A DNA stretch of 52,274 bases from an uncultured Pseudacidovorax sp. (GCF_913773995.1 NZ_CAJYES010000042.1:1-52274); one strand, 5' to 3'; shown: positions 39,387 to 48,691, numbered from the stretch's first letter. Made by a program: numbers and translations. The notes: generated by a model not told the origin, from the sequence alone.

Positions 39387-40205
39387 TCAGCGTCCCGTGA
39401 ATCGCGCCGGCCGGCGCTCGACGAAGGCGCGCACACCCTCGGCCGCGTCCTCGGTGGTCTGCAGCCGTTGCTGCACCGGGCCGAAGTCGGCCACCGCCGC
39501 GGCCTGGCCCATTTCGATGGCCTTGAGCACGTTCAAGCGCGTGGCGACCACCGCCTGCGGCGCCTGCGCGGCGATGCGGCGGGCGATGCCGACGGCGGCG
39601 TCCAGCACCTCGGCCGCCGGCACCACCTTCTGCACGAAGTTGCAGCGGTAGGCCTCGGCGGCATCGAACTCGTCGGCGGTGAGCAGATGCAGCAGCGCAT
39701 TGCCCACGCCAGCGCGCTCGGGCATGCGCAGCGTGGCGCCGCCGGTGGGCAGGATGCAGCGCTGCACTTCCATCTGCGAGAAGCGGCAGTCGTCGGCCGC
39801 CACCGTGATGTCGGCGCCCAGCATCAGCTCGATGCCCACCGTGTAGCAGATGCCCTTGACGGCCGCGACCATGGGCTTGGTGCGGCGGCGGTAGCCGGGC
39901 AGGCCGAAGTCGTGCGGCTCGACCAGGCCCATGGGCGCGAGCTTCTCGCCCCGGCGCAGATGCTCCACCACCTGCGGCAGGTCGAGCCCGGCGGTGAAGT
40001 GGTCGCCGAAGGCATGCAGCACGCCCACGCGCAGTTCGGGCTCGTCGTCGAGCCGGGTGTAGGCCTCGGCCAGTTCGCGGAACATGCGCGGCGTCCAGCC
40101 GTTGCGCTTGGCCGGACGGTTGATGCCGATGAGCAGGATGTGCGTGTCGACGACTTCGCAGCTGATGCAGCCTTCGGGCGGTGGGGCGGGGGTCTGGATG
40201 TCCAT
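39387..40205 (-). CDS. Enoyl-CoA hydratase/isomerase family protein
   Basis: This 272-residue crotonase-fold cytosolic enzyme reads HILLIGINRPAKRNGWTPRM at the N-terminus, HAFGDHFTAGLDLPQVVEHL (first oxyanion segment), KPMVAAVKGICYTVGIELML (second oxyanion Gly), CRFSQMEVQRCILPTGGATL with one candidate catalytic Glu, and the usual ARRIAAQAPQAVVATRLNVL helix. Whether it hydrates, isomerises or hydrolyses an acyl-CoA is not clear. It stands alone, upstream of the OhrR operator on the same strand and divergent from arfB. It probably has no part in the peroxide response. Confidence 0.9.
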   Translation of the reverse strand: MDIQTPAPPPEGCISCEVVDTHILLIGINRPAKRNGWTPRMFRELAEAYTRLDDEPELRVGVLHAFGDHFTAGLDLPQVVEHLRRGEKLAPMGLVEPHDFGLPGYRRRTKPMVAAVKGICYTVGIELMLGADITVAADDCRFSQMEVQRCILPTGGATLRMPERAGVGNALLHLLTADEFDAAEAYRCNFVQKVVPAAEVLDAAVGIARRIAAQAPQAVVATRLNVLKAIEMGQAAAVADFGPVQQRLQTTEDAAEGVRAFVERRPARFTGR

Positions 40206-40378
40206 GGTGGGCGCGTTTCGAGGGGTGGGTCTGTCTCCAGCCGCGAAACATAGGGCATCTGCGCGCGCATCGGGGTCGCGTAGACGACGGTCCTCGCACC
40301 GACGCGGACCGCTCCGATCCGCGGATGCCCAGAGCCCGCGCGTTCCGCCATGCGCATCCCCTAGACTGCCCGTCTGCC

Positions 40379-40783
40379 ATGCCTTTCACCATCGACCCCC
40401 GCGACATCGAGTTCACGGCCGTCCGCGCGCAGGGGCCGGGCGGGCAGAACGTCAACAAGGTGTCCAGTGCGGTCCATCTGCGTTTCGACATCCACCGCGC
40501 TTCCCTGCCCGAGGCGGTCAAGGAGCGGCTGCTCCAACGTCAGGACCAGCGCATCACCAAGGACGGGGTGATCGTCATCAAGGCGCAGTCCTCCCGCAGC
40601 CGGGACCAGAACAAGGCCGAGGCCCTGAGCCGGCTGGAGGAGATCGTCGCCGCTGCTGCCGTCGAGCGCCGGTCGCGAAGGGCGACCGCGCCGACCTTCG
40701 GTTCGAAGCAGCGCCGGCTCGCGTCCAAGGCCTTGCGGTCGGCCCTCAAGTCGGGCCGCGGCAAGGTGTCGCTTCAGGGTTGA
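40379..40783 (+). CDS. arfB: Alternative ribosome-rescue factor ArfB
   Basis: This 134-residue peptidyl-tRNA hydrolase of the class-I release-factor family has the catalytic GGQ at residues 21-23 (RAQGPGGQNVNKVSSAVHL) and a basic C-terminal tail (KQRRLASKALRSALKSGRGK) that enters the empty mRNA channel of stalled ribosomes. There is no codon-recognition domain. The length matches E. coli ArfB (YaeJ, 140). Single-gene unit, divergent from the enoyl-CoA hydratase. Confidence 0.95.
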   Translation: MPFTIDPRDIEFTAVRAQGPGGQNVNKVSSAVHLRFDIHRASLPEAVKERLLQRQDQRITKDGVIVIKAQSSRSRDQNKAEALSRLEEIVAAAAVERRSRRATAPTFGSKQRRLASKALRSALKSGRGKVSLQG

Positions 40784-40858
40784 TCCCGGCAGCGGCGCAG
40801 CGCTCGGGATCAGCGCCTGCGGCGCTAGAGTGGGCGGGCTGCATCACGGGAGCCCATC

Positions 40859-41101
40859 ATGGCCCATCGCTTCAACGTGTTCGGACGACTCATCGCCGTC
40901 GAGCGCAACGGCACGCGCTGGATGTGCTTCGTCCTGGGCGACGACGGCAAGCGGCGGCCGGCGGAGCTGGCCATTCCGGCCGAGGTACCGCGGGAGGAAC
41001 TGGCCCAGTACCTTCACGATGTGTTCCATGAGTCGGCCACACCGACCAACGGAGGCGTGTTCGAGATCGCGGCAGCGCCGCAGCGGCATGGGCCGCCGTG
41101 A
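40859..41101 (+). CDS. Small conserved protein, DUF7661-like
   Basis: This 80-residue protein starts MAHRFNVFGRLIAVERNGTR, followed by WMCFVLGDDGKRRPAELAIP and EELAQYLHDVFHESATP. The arrangement (NVFGR, a Trp strand, GKRR-P, then ELAQYL..H..A-P) resembles a small family annotated DUF7661. It is cytosolic with no known function. A GGGAG lies before the ATG. It follows arfB on the same strand and is convergent with the small membrane-protein gene. Confidence 0.72.
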   Translation: MAHRFNVFGRLIAVERNGTRWMCFVLGDDGKRRPAELAIPAEVPREELAQYLHDVFHESATPTNGGVFEIAAAPQRHGPP

Positions 41102-41210
41102 ACGGGCAGGTTGGGCCAGCGCCGTCCTTTCAGTGCGCGCGGCCCGTTCTTTCGTCGTCCGCGGCCTTCTGGCCTGCGCATGCCTCGCGCAGCGCCGTCA
41201 GGCCCGGTGG

Positions 41211-41450
41211 CTAGCCACCCCATTTCATCCAGGCCGGATCGGTGCCGCCGGCGCGCAGGGTGAACTGGTTCCAGTGGCCGCCCAAGATGGCGTACATCAC
41301 CACCCCACAGAGCAGCCCCGTACCGAACAGTGCGGCACAGGCAAGCACGGTCATGACCGGCGTCCCGGGCCAGAGGGATCGGCCGGCCGCCACCGCGAGC
41401 GCCGACAACGCGAGGGCAGCGAGGAAGGACTTGAGGATCAGCTTGACCAC
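41211..41450 (-). CDS. Small two-span membrane protein (GTG start)
   Basis: The GTG at 41450 is preceded by GGAGA 6 bp upstream and gives a 79-residue product, MVKLILKSFLAALALSALAV. The two hydrophobic spans are LILKSFLAALALSALAVAAG and VMTVLACAALFGTGLLCGVV, and a short polar tail ends WMKWGG. An ATG at 41504 in frame would add an Arg/Pro-rich segment unlike a membrane-protein start. No family recognised. Confidence 0.5.
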   Translation of the reverse strand: MVKLILKSFLAALALSALAVAAGRSLWPGTPVMTVLACAALFGTGLLCGVVMYAILGGHWNQFTLRAGGTDPAWMKWGG

Positions 41451-41702
41451 GGTGCGTCTCCATACGGCGGATGGCCCGCCGCGCGGCGACGCCTGCCGGG
41501 GCATCCGTGGCCGGCCAGCGGTTCCGCCGCCGGCTTCGCAGCCAGCACTGAGGCGGCGGCGCAGGCCATGGACCGGGCCAGGATGGTCGGGCGGATCGGT
41601 AGGGCGGGCATCGGAGGTTCCTTAGGAAAAGGGGGATGTCGCGCAGCAGTGGGCCGCCGGGCCGCCGCCGCGCTTGCAGGCCGGCCGGCGGCGCTGTGCG
41701 CG

Positions 41703-42551
41703 TCAGTAGCTATACACCCCGCGCCCCGTCTTGCGCCCCAACTGGCCGGCCGCCACCATCTCCCTCAGCAGCGGGCAGGGCCGGTACTTGGAATCGCCGA
41801 ACTCCTCCAGGTAGACCTCCATCACCGCCAGGCACACGTCCAGGCCGATCATGTCGGCCAGGGCCAGGGGGCCGATGGGGTGGTTGCAGCCGAGCTTCAT
41901 GCCGGCGTCGATGTCCTCGGGCGTGGCCAGGCCCTCGGCCAGCACGAAGAAGGCCTCGTTGATCATCGGCACCAGGATGCGGTTGACCACGAAGCCGGGC
42001 GCGTTCTTCACGGTGATGGGCTGCTTGCCCAGCTTGAGGGCCAGCGCCTTGACGGCGTCGTGGGTGGCGTCGCTGGTCAGGTAGCCGCGGATCAGTTCCA
42101 CCAGGGCCATCATCGGCACCGGGTTGAAGAAGTGCATGCCGATGAAGCGGTCGGCGCGCGAGGTGTCGGCCGCCAGTTGCGTGATCGAGATGGACGAGGT
42201 GTTGGACGCGATGATCACCTCGGGCGCCAGCAGCGCATCGACCTGCTTGAGGATCTTGCGCTTGAGCTCGTGGTTCTCGGTGGCGGCCTCGATCACCAGC
42301 TGCGCGGCCTTGAGGTCGTCGTAATTGGTCGAGCCCTGGATCAGCGCGAGCGCGTCGGCCTTCTGCGCCTCGGTCAGCTTCTCCTTCTTGATCAGCCGAT
42401 CCAGGCTGCCGGCGACGGTGGCCAGGCCCTTGTCCACGGCCGCCTGGTTGATGTCCACCATCACCACCTTGACGCCCGACACGGCGCAGGCCTGCGCGAT
42501 GCCGTTGCCCATGGTGCCGGCACCGATGATGCCCACGGTCTGGATGTCCAT
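41703..42551 (-). CDS. hbd: 3-hydroxybutyryl-CoA dehydrogenase
   Basis: This 282-residue cytosolic NAD(P)-dependent enzyme interconverts acetoacetyl-CoA and 3-hydroxybutyryl-CoA. The Rossmann motif is VGIIGAGTMGNGIAQACAVS, then VVMVDINQAAVDKGL. The catalytic Ser/His/Asn region reads IASNTSSISITQLA, then RFIGMHFFNPVPMMALVELI. The C-terminal domain has NAPGFVVNRILVPMINEAFF and LGCNHPIGPLALADMIGLD, and the product ends GRKTGRGVYSY. All key residues are present and the length matches the single-domain family. It is monocistronic and divergent from the OmpA-domain gene. Confidence 0.95.
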   Translation of the reverse strand: MDIQTVGIIGAGTMGNGIAQACAVSGVKVVMVDINQAAVDKGLATVAGSLDRLIKKEKLTEAQKADALALIQGSTNYDDLKAAQLVIEAATENHELKRKILKQVDALLAPEVIIASNTSSISITQLAADTSRADRFIGMHFFNPVPMMALVELIRGYLTSDATHDAVKALALKLGKQPITVKNAPGFVVNRILVPMINEAFFVLAEGLATPEDIDAGMKLGCNHPIGPLALADMIGLDVCLAVMEVYLEEFGDSKYRPCPLLREMVAAGQLGRKTGRGVYSY

Positions 42552-42754
42552 TGATTCGCTCCTCGAGAGTAGATAAGACGAAAGGAAGAAAGGGGAAAGC
42601 CTCAGCGGTCGATGCTAACGGCCCGTGCGCCGCCAGCCTGTCGCGCAGCCGTGCATGCGGGCAGGCCCCAAGCCGGGCTGCATAGGCCGAACGACAGGAA
42701 GGCGCGTCGCCCGCGTTTCGGAAGAATCCAGCCAACCCGTCCGCGGAGCCGACC

Positions 42755-43783
42755 ATGCGCACCCTTTGCTTCTTCGCCCCCCTGTTCCGGTCGATCCTGC
42801 CGACCGTGGCCGGATTCTTATTGCTCGGTGCATCCGCGGCGGCGCAGGACCTGCCCGGCGCCAAGGACAACCCGCTGCTCAAGCGCTTCGCCGGCTCGAC
42901 CATCGTGGGCTATGACTTCAAGCGCTTCGACGAATACGTGGTGCCGACAGGCACCTTCAAGGGCTATGACACGACCTCGCGCAAGCGCAGCTGGGCGAGC
43001 AGTGTTTCGGTGGAGGGCGCGGTGACGCGGCTCTGGTACGAGTCCGCGGGAGACACCTCGACGGCCGAGTTGATCCGCAACTACCAGAACGAGGTGCAGG
43101 CCGCCGGCGGCAGCACGCTGTACGACTCGGGCCGCGATGCCGATTTCAAGAGCCGCAGTTGCTTCCTCTGCACTTACAGCTGGAACGAGATCAAGACCAG
43201 TCGGAGCACCTACACCTTCTCGACTGCCGACGTTGCCACGGCGCGGCTGGCCAGCTTCAGGATTCCGCGGCCGCAAGGCGACCTCTACGTGGTGGTCGAG
43301 GCGGTGCAGTGGGCGGCCCCCAGCAAGGACTACAAGGCCGTCAAGGGTGCCTATGCCGCCGTGGATGTGATCGAGGTCGGTGCCATGAAGCAGAACATGG
43401 TCACCGTTAGTGCAGGCGACATGTCCAAGGCCATTGCCGCCACGGGCCGGGTGGCGCTCTACGGCATCCTGTTCGACACCGCCAAGGCCGACATCAAGCC
43501 CGAGTCCAAGGCGGCGCTGGACGAGATCGCCAAGCTGCTCAAGGCCGAGCCGGCGCTCAAGCTGCGGGTGGTGGGCCACACGGACAACCAGGGCACGCTG
43601 GAAAGCAACATCGCGCTGTCCAAGCGACGCGCGGAGGCGGTCAATGCGGCGCTGGTCGGGCAGTACGCGATCGCCGCCAATCGGTTGGCCGCCTACGGCG
43701 TTGCCGATCTGGCGCCGGTAGCCAGCAACGCGGCCGAAGACGGCCGGGCCAAGAACCGGCGCGTGGAGCTGGTACCGCAGTAG
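42755..43783 (+). CDS. OmpA-domain protein with DUF4892-like N-terminus
   Basis: This 342-residue secreted protein has signal LPTVAGFLLLGASAAAQ. Residues about 31-220 (NPLLKRFAGSTIVGYDFKRF, SAGDTSTAELIRNYQNEVQ, GDLYVVVEAVQWA) resemble the DUF4892 domain found before OmpA domains. One Cys pair in SRSCFLCTYSW may form a disulfide. The C-terminal OmpA/MotB domain has VALYGILFDTAKADIKPESK, VVGHTDNQGTLESNIALSKR with peptidoglycan-binding Asp and Arg, and DGRAKNRRVELVPQ. It probably links outer membrane to peptidoglycan. It shows no link to the adjacent dehydrogenase. Confidence 0.9.
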   Translation: MRTLCFFAPLFRSILPTVAGFLLLGASAAAQDLPGAKDNPLLKRFAGSTIVGYDFKRFDEYVVPTGTFKGYDTTSRKRSWASSVSVEGAVTRLWYESAGDTSTAELIRNYQNEVQAAGGSTLYDSGRDADFKSRSCFLCTYSWNEIKTSRSTYTFSTADVATARLASFRIPRPQGDLYVVVEAVQWAAPSKDYKAVKGAYAAVDVIEVGAMKQNMVTVSAGDMSKAIAATGRVALYGILFDTAKADIKPESKAALDEIAKLLKAEPALKLRVVGHTDNQGTLESNIALSKRRAEAVNAALVGQYAIAANRLAAYGVADLAPVASNAAEDGRAKNRRVELVPQ

Positions 43784-44141
43784 AAGCGGCCATCCGTCGC
43801 TCCCCAGCGGCGGGGCGTCGATGCGATGGGCTCCGGGTCAGTCCCGATGCCCGGCGGCCGGCGGGCAGCCAGTTGCCGCAAGCGCGGCACGCGGGCTGCT
43901 GCCTACCCTCGTGGAAACCGACCGGGCCTTCAGAGCCCTGGCCCCCGACCCGCCGGAGACACCGTTCATGCGCCCTAGGGTAAGTCCCTCGACCCGTCCG
44001 CTTCCAAGTGCCCAGGTGCGCCACTACGATGGCGCGCGCTTTCCGTCGAGCCGGCTGCCGGATGCAGCCAGGCTGGGCACCGTTCCCGACCATGGCTGCG
44101 GCCTCTCGGGGCCATACCTTCTGCAAGGAGGAGACACGAGG
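43784..44141. other. Intergenic region before the AraC gene (358 bp)
   Basis: The AraC reading frame stays open back to 43821, but the translated part is Pro/Arg-rich without family features and the strong AAGGAGG lies just before 44142. I see no other gene or clear repeat here. The AraC promoter presumably lies in it. Confidence 0.5.
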
Positions 44142-44948
44142 ATGCACACGAGCAGGGCGAGCCGCGCCGCAAGCGAGCGCGTGATGTGGCTGACGGCGCA
44201 GCGCGTCTTTTACGCGGGGCTGCTGGGCGCGACGCGCTCGCGCAGCCTGGGTGGCCATGCGGTGTACGTGTCCCCGCGCGGCCTGCCCAATCGCGTGAGC
44301 ATCGATGGCGGCGCCTGGCAATCGGGCGAGCTGCTCGTGGTGCCGCCGCATGTGCCCCATCGCGTCGAAAGCCCCGAGCCGCAGGTCTTCAACGTCGTGG
44401 TCGAGGCCGAGTCGGTCGATGCCGATGCCCTGCCCCCGCTGCTGCAGCGCAGTGGGGCGGTGCACGACGAGGCCATGGTCCGCCGCGTGCGGGTGGTCCA
44501 TGCGCAGCTGCTGGCCGCCTGCCACGGCCAAGCCGCGGCGCCCGTCGACTTCGACCAGCTCTTCTTCGGCGAGGCGCTGGTGCCGCGGCGGCTGGACGCG
44601 CGCATCGCCCAGGTGATCGCGCGCATCTGCGCCAATCCGGCCGAATCGCTGGCCGCGGAGGCCTGCGCGGAGTCGGTGGGGCTGTCCTTCTCGCGCTTCC
44701 TGCACCTGTTCCGCGATCAGGTGGGCGTGCCCTTCCGGGTGTTCCGCGCCTGGAAGCGGGCGCGCAGCCTGCTGCGCTATGTGCACCAGGGCAGCAGCCT
44801 CACCGACATCGCGCTGGAGGCCGGCTATCCCGATTCCACCCACTTCAGCCATTCGATCCGGCAGGTCTACGGCCTCACGCCCAGCGACATCGTCGCGGGC
44901 TCGCGCCGCCTGGCCGTGATGGACGCGCACGGGCCCGCGGCGGCCTGA
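44142..44948 (+). CDS. AraC-family transcriptional regulator
   Basis: This 268-residue protein starts at 44142 (MHTSRASRAASERVMWLTAQ), supported by AAGGAGG about 11 bp upstream; longer starts are possible. The N-terminal cupin-like sensing domain includes GGAWQSGELLVVPPHVPHRV. The C-terminal double HTH is LAAEACAESVGLSFSRFLHL, then FRVFRAWKRARSLLRYVHQG, SLTDIALEAGYPDSTHFSHS and IRQVYGLTPSDI. It lies 49 bp upstream of the ABC transporter operon on the same strand and is its likely activator, perhaps sensing the transported acid or its CoA ester. Confidence 0.9.
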   Translation: MHTSRASRAASERVMWLTAQRVFYAGLLGATRSRSLGGHAVYVSPRGLPNRVSIDGGAWQSGELLVVPPHVPHRVESPEPQVFNVVVEAESVDADALPPLLQRSGAVHDEAMVRRVRVVHAQLLAACHGQAAAPVDFDQLFFGEALVPRRLDARIAQVIARICANPAESLAAEACAESVGLSFSRFLHLFRDQVGVPFRVFRAWKRARSLLRYVHQGSSLTDIALEAGYPDSTHFSHSIRQVYGLTPSDIVAGSRRLAVMDAHGPAAA

Positions 44949-44997
44949 GCGCGCCCTGCATCCGCCTCATCGCGACGTACGCCGCGCGCACACGCAC

Positions 44998-45873
44998 ATG
45001 CAGGTGCTGCAACTCCTGCTCTCGGGCATCGCCCAGGGCTGCATCTACGGGCTGATCGCCCTGGGCTTCGTGCTCATCTACAAGGCCACCGAGACCGTCA
45101 GCTTCGCCCAGGGCGACCTGATGATGCTGGGCGCCTTCGCGGCATTTGCGGCCATGACGCTGCTGGGCCTGCCCTTCTGGCTGGCGGCGGTGCTGGCGGT
45201 GGCGGCGCTGGTGGCCTTCGGCGCGCTGCTGGAGCTGGTGGTGATCCGGCCCATCCTGGGCCAGCCGCAGTTCTCCATCGTCATGCTGACCATCGGCATC
45301 GGCTACGTGGCGCGCGGGCTGATCACCATGGTGCCCGGCATCGGCACCGAGACCCACACGCTGCCCGTGCCCTACAAGGACCAGGTCTGGAACCTGGGCG
45401 GCCTGGTGATCAACGTGGAGCAGGCGGTGGTGATCGCGGCCACGGCCGTGCTCTGTGGGCTGCTGTTTGCCATGTTCCGCTACAGCAAGCTGGGCATCGC
45501 GATGCAGGCCAGTTCGCAGAACCAGCTGGCGGCCTACTACATGGGCATTCCGGTCAAGCGGCTCAACGGGCTGGTGTGGGGTCTGGCAGCGGCGGTGGCC
45601 ACGGTGGCGGGCATCCTGCTCGCGCCCATCACCTTCGTGCATGCCAACATGGGCTTCATCGGGCTCAAGGCCTTTCCTGCCGCGGTGGTGGGCGGCTTCG
45701 GCAGCCTGCCAGGGGCCATCGTCGGCGGGCTGGTGATCGGCGTGGTGGAGTCGCTGGCCGGCTTCTACCTGCCCGACGGCTTCAAGGACACGGCACCGTA
45801 CATCGTGGTGCTGGCCATGCTGATGGTGAAGCCCAACGGTCTGTTCGGCGAGAAGCTGCGGAAAAAGGTCTGA
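44998..45873 (+). CDS. LivH-type ABC transporter permease
   Basis: This 291-residue inner-membrane permease of the branched-chain amino acid/HAAT class begins MQVLQLLLSGIAQGCIYGLI and carries ALGFVLIYKATETVSFAQGD, the LivH signature where nearby family members read N-F-A-Q-G. About eight spans follow. The coupling-helix region RYSKLGIAMQASSQNQLAAY and the GLKAFPAAVVGGFGSLPGAI loop are conserved. It pairs with the downstream LivM-type subunit (3 bp gap). The ligand may be a carboxylate rather than an amino acid, given the acyl-CoA ligase in the operon. Confidence 0.94.
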   Translation: MQVLQLLLSGIAQGCIYGLIALGFVLIYKATETVSFAQGDLMMLGAFAAFAAMTLLGLPFWLAAVLAVAALVAFGALLELVVIRPILGQPQFSIVMLTIGIGYVARGLITMVPGIGTETHTLPVPYKDQVWNLGGLVINVEQAVVIAATAVLCGLLFAMFRYSKLGIAMQASSQNQLAAYYMGIPVKRLNGLVWGLAAAVATVAGILLAPITFVHANMGFIGLKAFPAAVVGGFGSLPGAIVGGLVIGVVESLAGFYLPDGFKDTAPYIVVLAMLMVKPNGLFGEKLRKKV

Positions 45874-45876
45874 GCC

Positions 45877-46953
45877 ATGCGCTTCATCTTCAAGACCTCC
45901 TATGCGCAGGACATCGACCTGGCCAAGCACGGCGGACATCGTTTCTGGTATTCGCTGCTGGGCGTGCTGCTGCTGGCGGCGCCCTGGTTGCTGGACGAGT
46001 ACTGGCTGGCGCAACTCAACTTCGTACTCATCTACGCGGTGGTGGGCTTGGGGCTGATGCTGCTGGCGGGCTTCACCGGGCAGTTCTCCATCGGCCACGC
46101 GGCCTTCCTGGGGACGGGCGCCTACACGCAGGGCGTGCTGGTCAACCTGGGGGTGCCCTTTCCGCTGGCCATGGTCGCGGCGGCGCTGCTGTCCGCAGCG
46201 GTGGGCGTGGTGGTGGCCATGCCGGCGCTGCGGGTCAAGGGCATCTACCTGGGCATTGCCACGCTGGCCTTCGGCTTCATCGTCGAAGAGGTGTTCGCGC
46301 GCTGGGAAAGCCTGACCGGCGGCAATGCAGGCCTGCACGTCAAGTCGCCCAGGCTCTTCGGCCTCGACTTCAGCAGCGCGGAGGCCTTCTACTTCGTCTG
46401 CCTGCTGACCACCGTGCTGTGCACGCTGGGCGTGCTCAACCTGTTGCGCGCGCCCACCGGCCGGGCCTTCGTGGCCATCCGCGATTCGGAGATCTCGGCG
46501 CAGAGCATGGGCATCCACCTGGCGCGCTACAAGACGCTGGCCTTCGCCCTGTCGGCGGCGCTCGCGGGGCTGGGCGGGGCACTCTATGCGCACAAGATCA
46601 GCTTCCTCTCGCCCGACCAGTTCAGCATCCTGCAGTCCATCGACCTGTTGCTGCTGGTGGTGATCGGCGGGCTGGGCTCGGTGCACGGCGTGTTCCTGGG
46701 CGCCATCTTCCTGATCTCGATGCCGCAGCTGATCGCGCTGAGCAAGGACTGGCTGCCCGAGGCCATCGGCCAGGCGCCGGGCCTGCAGGGTCTGGTGTAC
46801 GGCCTGGTGCTGATCGCCTTCGTGCTCTTCGAGCCGATGGGCCTGTATGGCCGCTGGCTCAAGGTGCGCGCCTGGCTGCAGCTCTTTCCCTTCTACCGCC
46901 GCGGCATGTTCAAGCGGCAGAAGTCCTTCACCAAGTCCGACAGGTTGAAATGA
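45877..46953 (+). CDS. LivM-type ABC transporter permease
   Basis: This 358-residue second permease begins MRFIFKTSYAQDIDLAKHGG. LivM features are NFVLIYAVVGLGLMLLAGFT, GQFSIGHAAFLGTGAYTQGV, ALRVKGIYLGIATLAFGFIV, GRAFVAIRDSEISAQSMGIH (coupling region) and VIGGLGSVHGVFLGAIFL. About ten spans. The polar C-terminus ends FYRRGMFKRQKSF. The stop overlaps the next ATG (ATGA at 46950-46953), so it is translationally coupled to the ATPase. Confidence 0.94.
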   Translation: MRFIFKTSYAQDIDLAKHGGHRFWYSLLGVLLLAAPWLLDEYWLAQLNFVLIYAVVGLGLMLLAGFTGQFSIGHAAFLGTGAYTQGVLVNLGVPFPLAMVAAALLSAAVGVVVAMPALRVKGIYLGIATLAFGFIVEEVFARWESLTGGNAGLHVKSPRLFGLDFSSAEAFYFVCLLTTVLCTLGVLNLLRAPTGRAFVAIRDSEISAQSMGIHLARYKTLAFALSAALAGLGGALYAHKISFLSPDQFSILQSIDLLLLVVIGGLGSVHGVFLGAIFLISMPQLIALSKDWLPEAIGQAPGLQGLVYGLVLIAFVLFEPMGLYGRWLKVRAWLQLFPFYRRGMFKRQKSFTKSDRLK

Positions 46954-47768
46954 GCGACGTGCTGCTTTCCGCCCAGGACCTCAGCGTGCGTTTCGGTGGC
47001 GTGCTGGCGGTCAACCAGGTGAGCTTCGACGTGCGACGCGGCGAGGTGTTCACGCTGATCGGCCCCAACGGCGCGGGCAAGACGACGGTGTTCAACCTCA
47101 TCAGCCGCATCTACCAGCCCACGACCGGCCGCATCACCTGGAACGGCGGGCCGGCACCGCTGACGCTGACCGACCAGCCGCCGCACGCCATCGCGGCGCT
47201 GGGCATCGCGCGCACCTTCCAGAACATCGAGCTCTTCGAGCATGCGACGGTGCTGCACAACCTGCTGATCGGCCGGCATGTGCATCGGCGCACCGGCTTC
47301 TGGTCGGAGCTGTTCTTCACGCCGGCCACGCGCGACGCCGAGGTGGCCGCGCGTGAGAAGGCCGAGCAGGTGATCGACCTGCTGGACCTGCAGCACCACC
47401 GCGATTCGCTCGTGGCCGGCCTGCCCTACGGTGTGCGCAAGGTGGTCGAGCTGGCGCGCGCCCTGTGCACCGAGCCCCAGTTGCTGCTGCTGGACGAACC
47501 CTCGTCCGGCCTGAACGTGGAGGAGACCGCGGACATGGCCTTCTGGATCCAGGACATCCAGCACGAGCTGGGCATCTCCGTGCTGATGGTGGAGCACGAC
47601 ATGACGCTGGTCTCCAAGGTGTCGGACCGCGTGCTGGCCATGGCCCAGGGCGAGGTGCTGTCGCTAGGCAGCGCGCGCGAGGTGCAGGCCGATGCGCGGG
47701 TCATCGAGGCCTACCTCGGCACCGCCGAAGACGTGAGCAGCCTGCGGCGGCCGAAGGTGGTGGCATGA
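46950..47768 (+). CDS. LivG-type ABC transporter ATP-binding protein
   Basis: This 272-residue cytosolic ATPase has Walker A GPNGAGKTT at about residues 38-46, the RTFQNIELFEHATVLHNLLI Q-loop region, the LivG-variant signature LPYGVRKVVELARALC in place of LSGGQ, Walker B QLLLLDEPSSGLN and the switch His in VEHDM. Unlike plain LivG it carries VHRRTGFWSELFFTPATRDA, the peripheral insert usual for the family. The start at 46950 overlaps the previous stop. It forms a heterodimer with the next ATPase. Confidence 0.95.
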   Translation: MSDVLLSAQDLSVRFGGVLAVNQVSFDVRRGEVFTLIGPNGAGKTTVFNLISRIYQPTTGRITWNGGPAPLTLTDQPPHAIAALGIARTFQNIELFEHATVLHNLLIGRHVHRRTGFWSELFFTPATRDAEVAAREKAEQVIDLLDLQHHRDSLVAGLPYGVRKVVELARALCTEPQLLLLDEPSSGLNVEETADMAFWIQDIQHELGISVLMVEHDMTLVSKVSDRVLAMAQGEVLSLGSAREVQADARVIEAYLGTAEDVSSLRRPKVVA

Positions 47769-47823
47769 CGCGCGCCGCCGCATCGCGTGGATGTTCCGCC
47801 GAGGATCACGAAGGAGCGCGCTT

Positions 47824-48672
47824 ATGAGTACCGGCACCGCCATCGCGTCGACCACGCTGCCGGTGCATGCCGGCCTTGCAATGAGCGCCGGCGCCGAGCC
47901 CGCGCAGGACGTGCTGCAGCTGCTCAACGTCGAGAGCGCCTACGGCCCCATCAAGGCCATCCGCGGCGTCAGCCTCAAGGTGCGGCGCGGCGAAATCGCC
48001 ACCGTGCTCGGCAGCAATGGCGCGGGCAAGACGACCATCCTCAAGACCATCTCCGGCATCATCGATCCGCGCAAGGGCTCGGTGCACTTCAAGGGCCGGG
48101 ACATCACCGCGCGCGACCCGGCCTTCATCGTGCATCAGGGCCTGTCGCATGTGCCGGAAGGACGTGAGGTGTTCCCGCTGCTGTCGGTGCGCGACAACCT
48201 GCTGATGGGCGCCTACACCCGCCGCGACCGCGACGGTGTGGCGCGCGACCTGGAGACGGTGTTCGGTTACTTCCCCATCCTGCGCGAGCGCGCAACGCAG
48301 GATGCCGGGCTGCTCTCCGGCGGCCAGCAGCAGATGCTGGCCATCTCGCGCGCGCTCATGGCCGCGCCCGAGCTGATCCTCCTGGACGAGCCCTCGCTGG
48401 GCCTGTCGCCCAAGCTCACCAAGGAGATCTTCGAGATCGTGGTGCGCATCAACCGCGAACGCGGCACCACGCTGCTGGTGGTGGAGCAGAACGCCAACAT
48501 GGCGCTCAACGCGGCCGACTATGGCTATGTGCTCGAGAACGGCCGCATCGTCATGGAGGACAGCTGCGAGCGCCTGCGCGAGAAAGAGGACATCAAGGAG
48601 TTCTACCTCGGCATGCAGGAGACCGGCGCCCGCGGCGAGCGGCGCTGGAAGAAAAAGAAGACCTGGCGTTGA
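47824..48672 (+). CDS. LivF-type ABC transporter ATP-binding protein
   Basis: This 282-residue ATPase starts at 47824 (MSTGTAIASTTLPVHAGLAM) with AAGGAG 8 bp upstream. An unusual 30-residue extension precedes the ABC core, which begins at VLQLLNVESAYGPIKAIRGV. Walker A is GSNGAGKTT, signature LSGGQQQMLAISRAL, Walker B LILLDEPSLGLSP, and LivF-type SHVPEGREVFPLLSVRDNLL lies between. The C-terminus is basic (RRWKKKKTWR). It partners the LivG-type ATPase. Confidence 0.94.
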   Translation: MSTGTAIASTTLPVHAGLAMSAGAEPAQDVLQLLNVESAYGPIKAIRGVSLKVRRGEIATVLGSNGAGKTTILKTISGIIDPRKGSVHFKGRDITARDPAFIVHQGLSHVPEGREVFPLLSVRDNLLMGAYTRRDRDGVARDLETVFGYFPILRERATQDAGLLSGGQQQMLAISRALMAAPELILLDEPSLGLSPKLTKEIFEIVVRINRERGTTLLVVEQNANMALNAADYGYVLENGRIVMEDSCERLREKEDIKEFYLGMQETGARGERRWKKKKTWR

Positions 48673-48691
48673 ACGACGAAAGGCCCGCACC

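Noticed and set aside
43821-44141. N-terminal extension of the AraC regulator
   Set aside because: The frame is open but Pro/Arg-rich without domain features, and a strong AAGGAGG supports the start at 44142.
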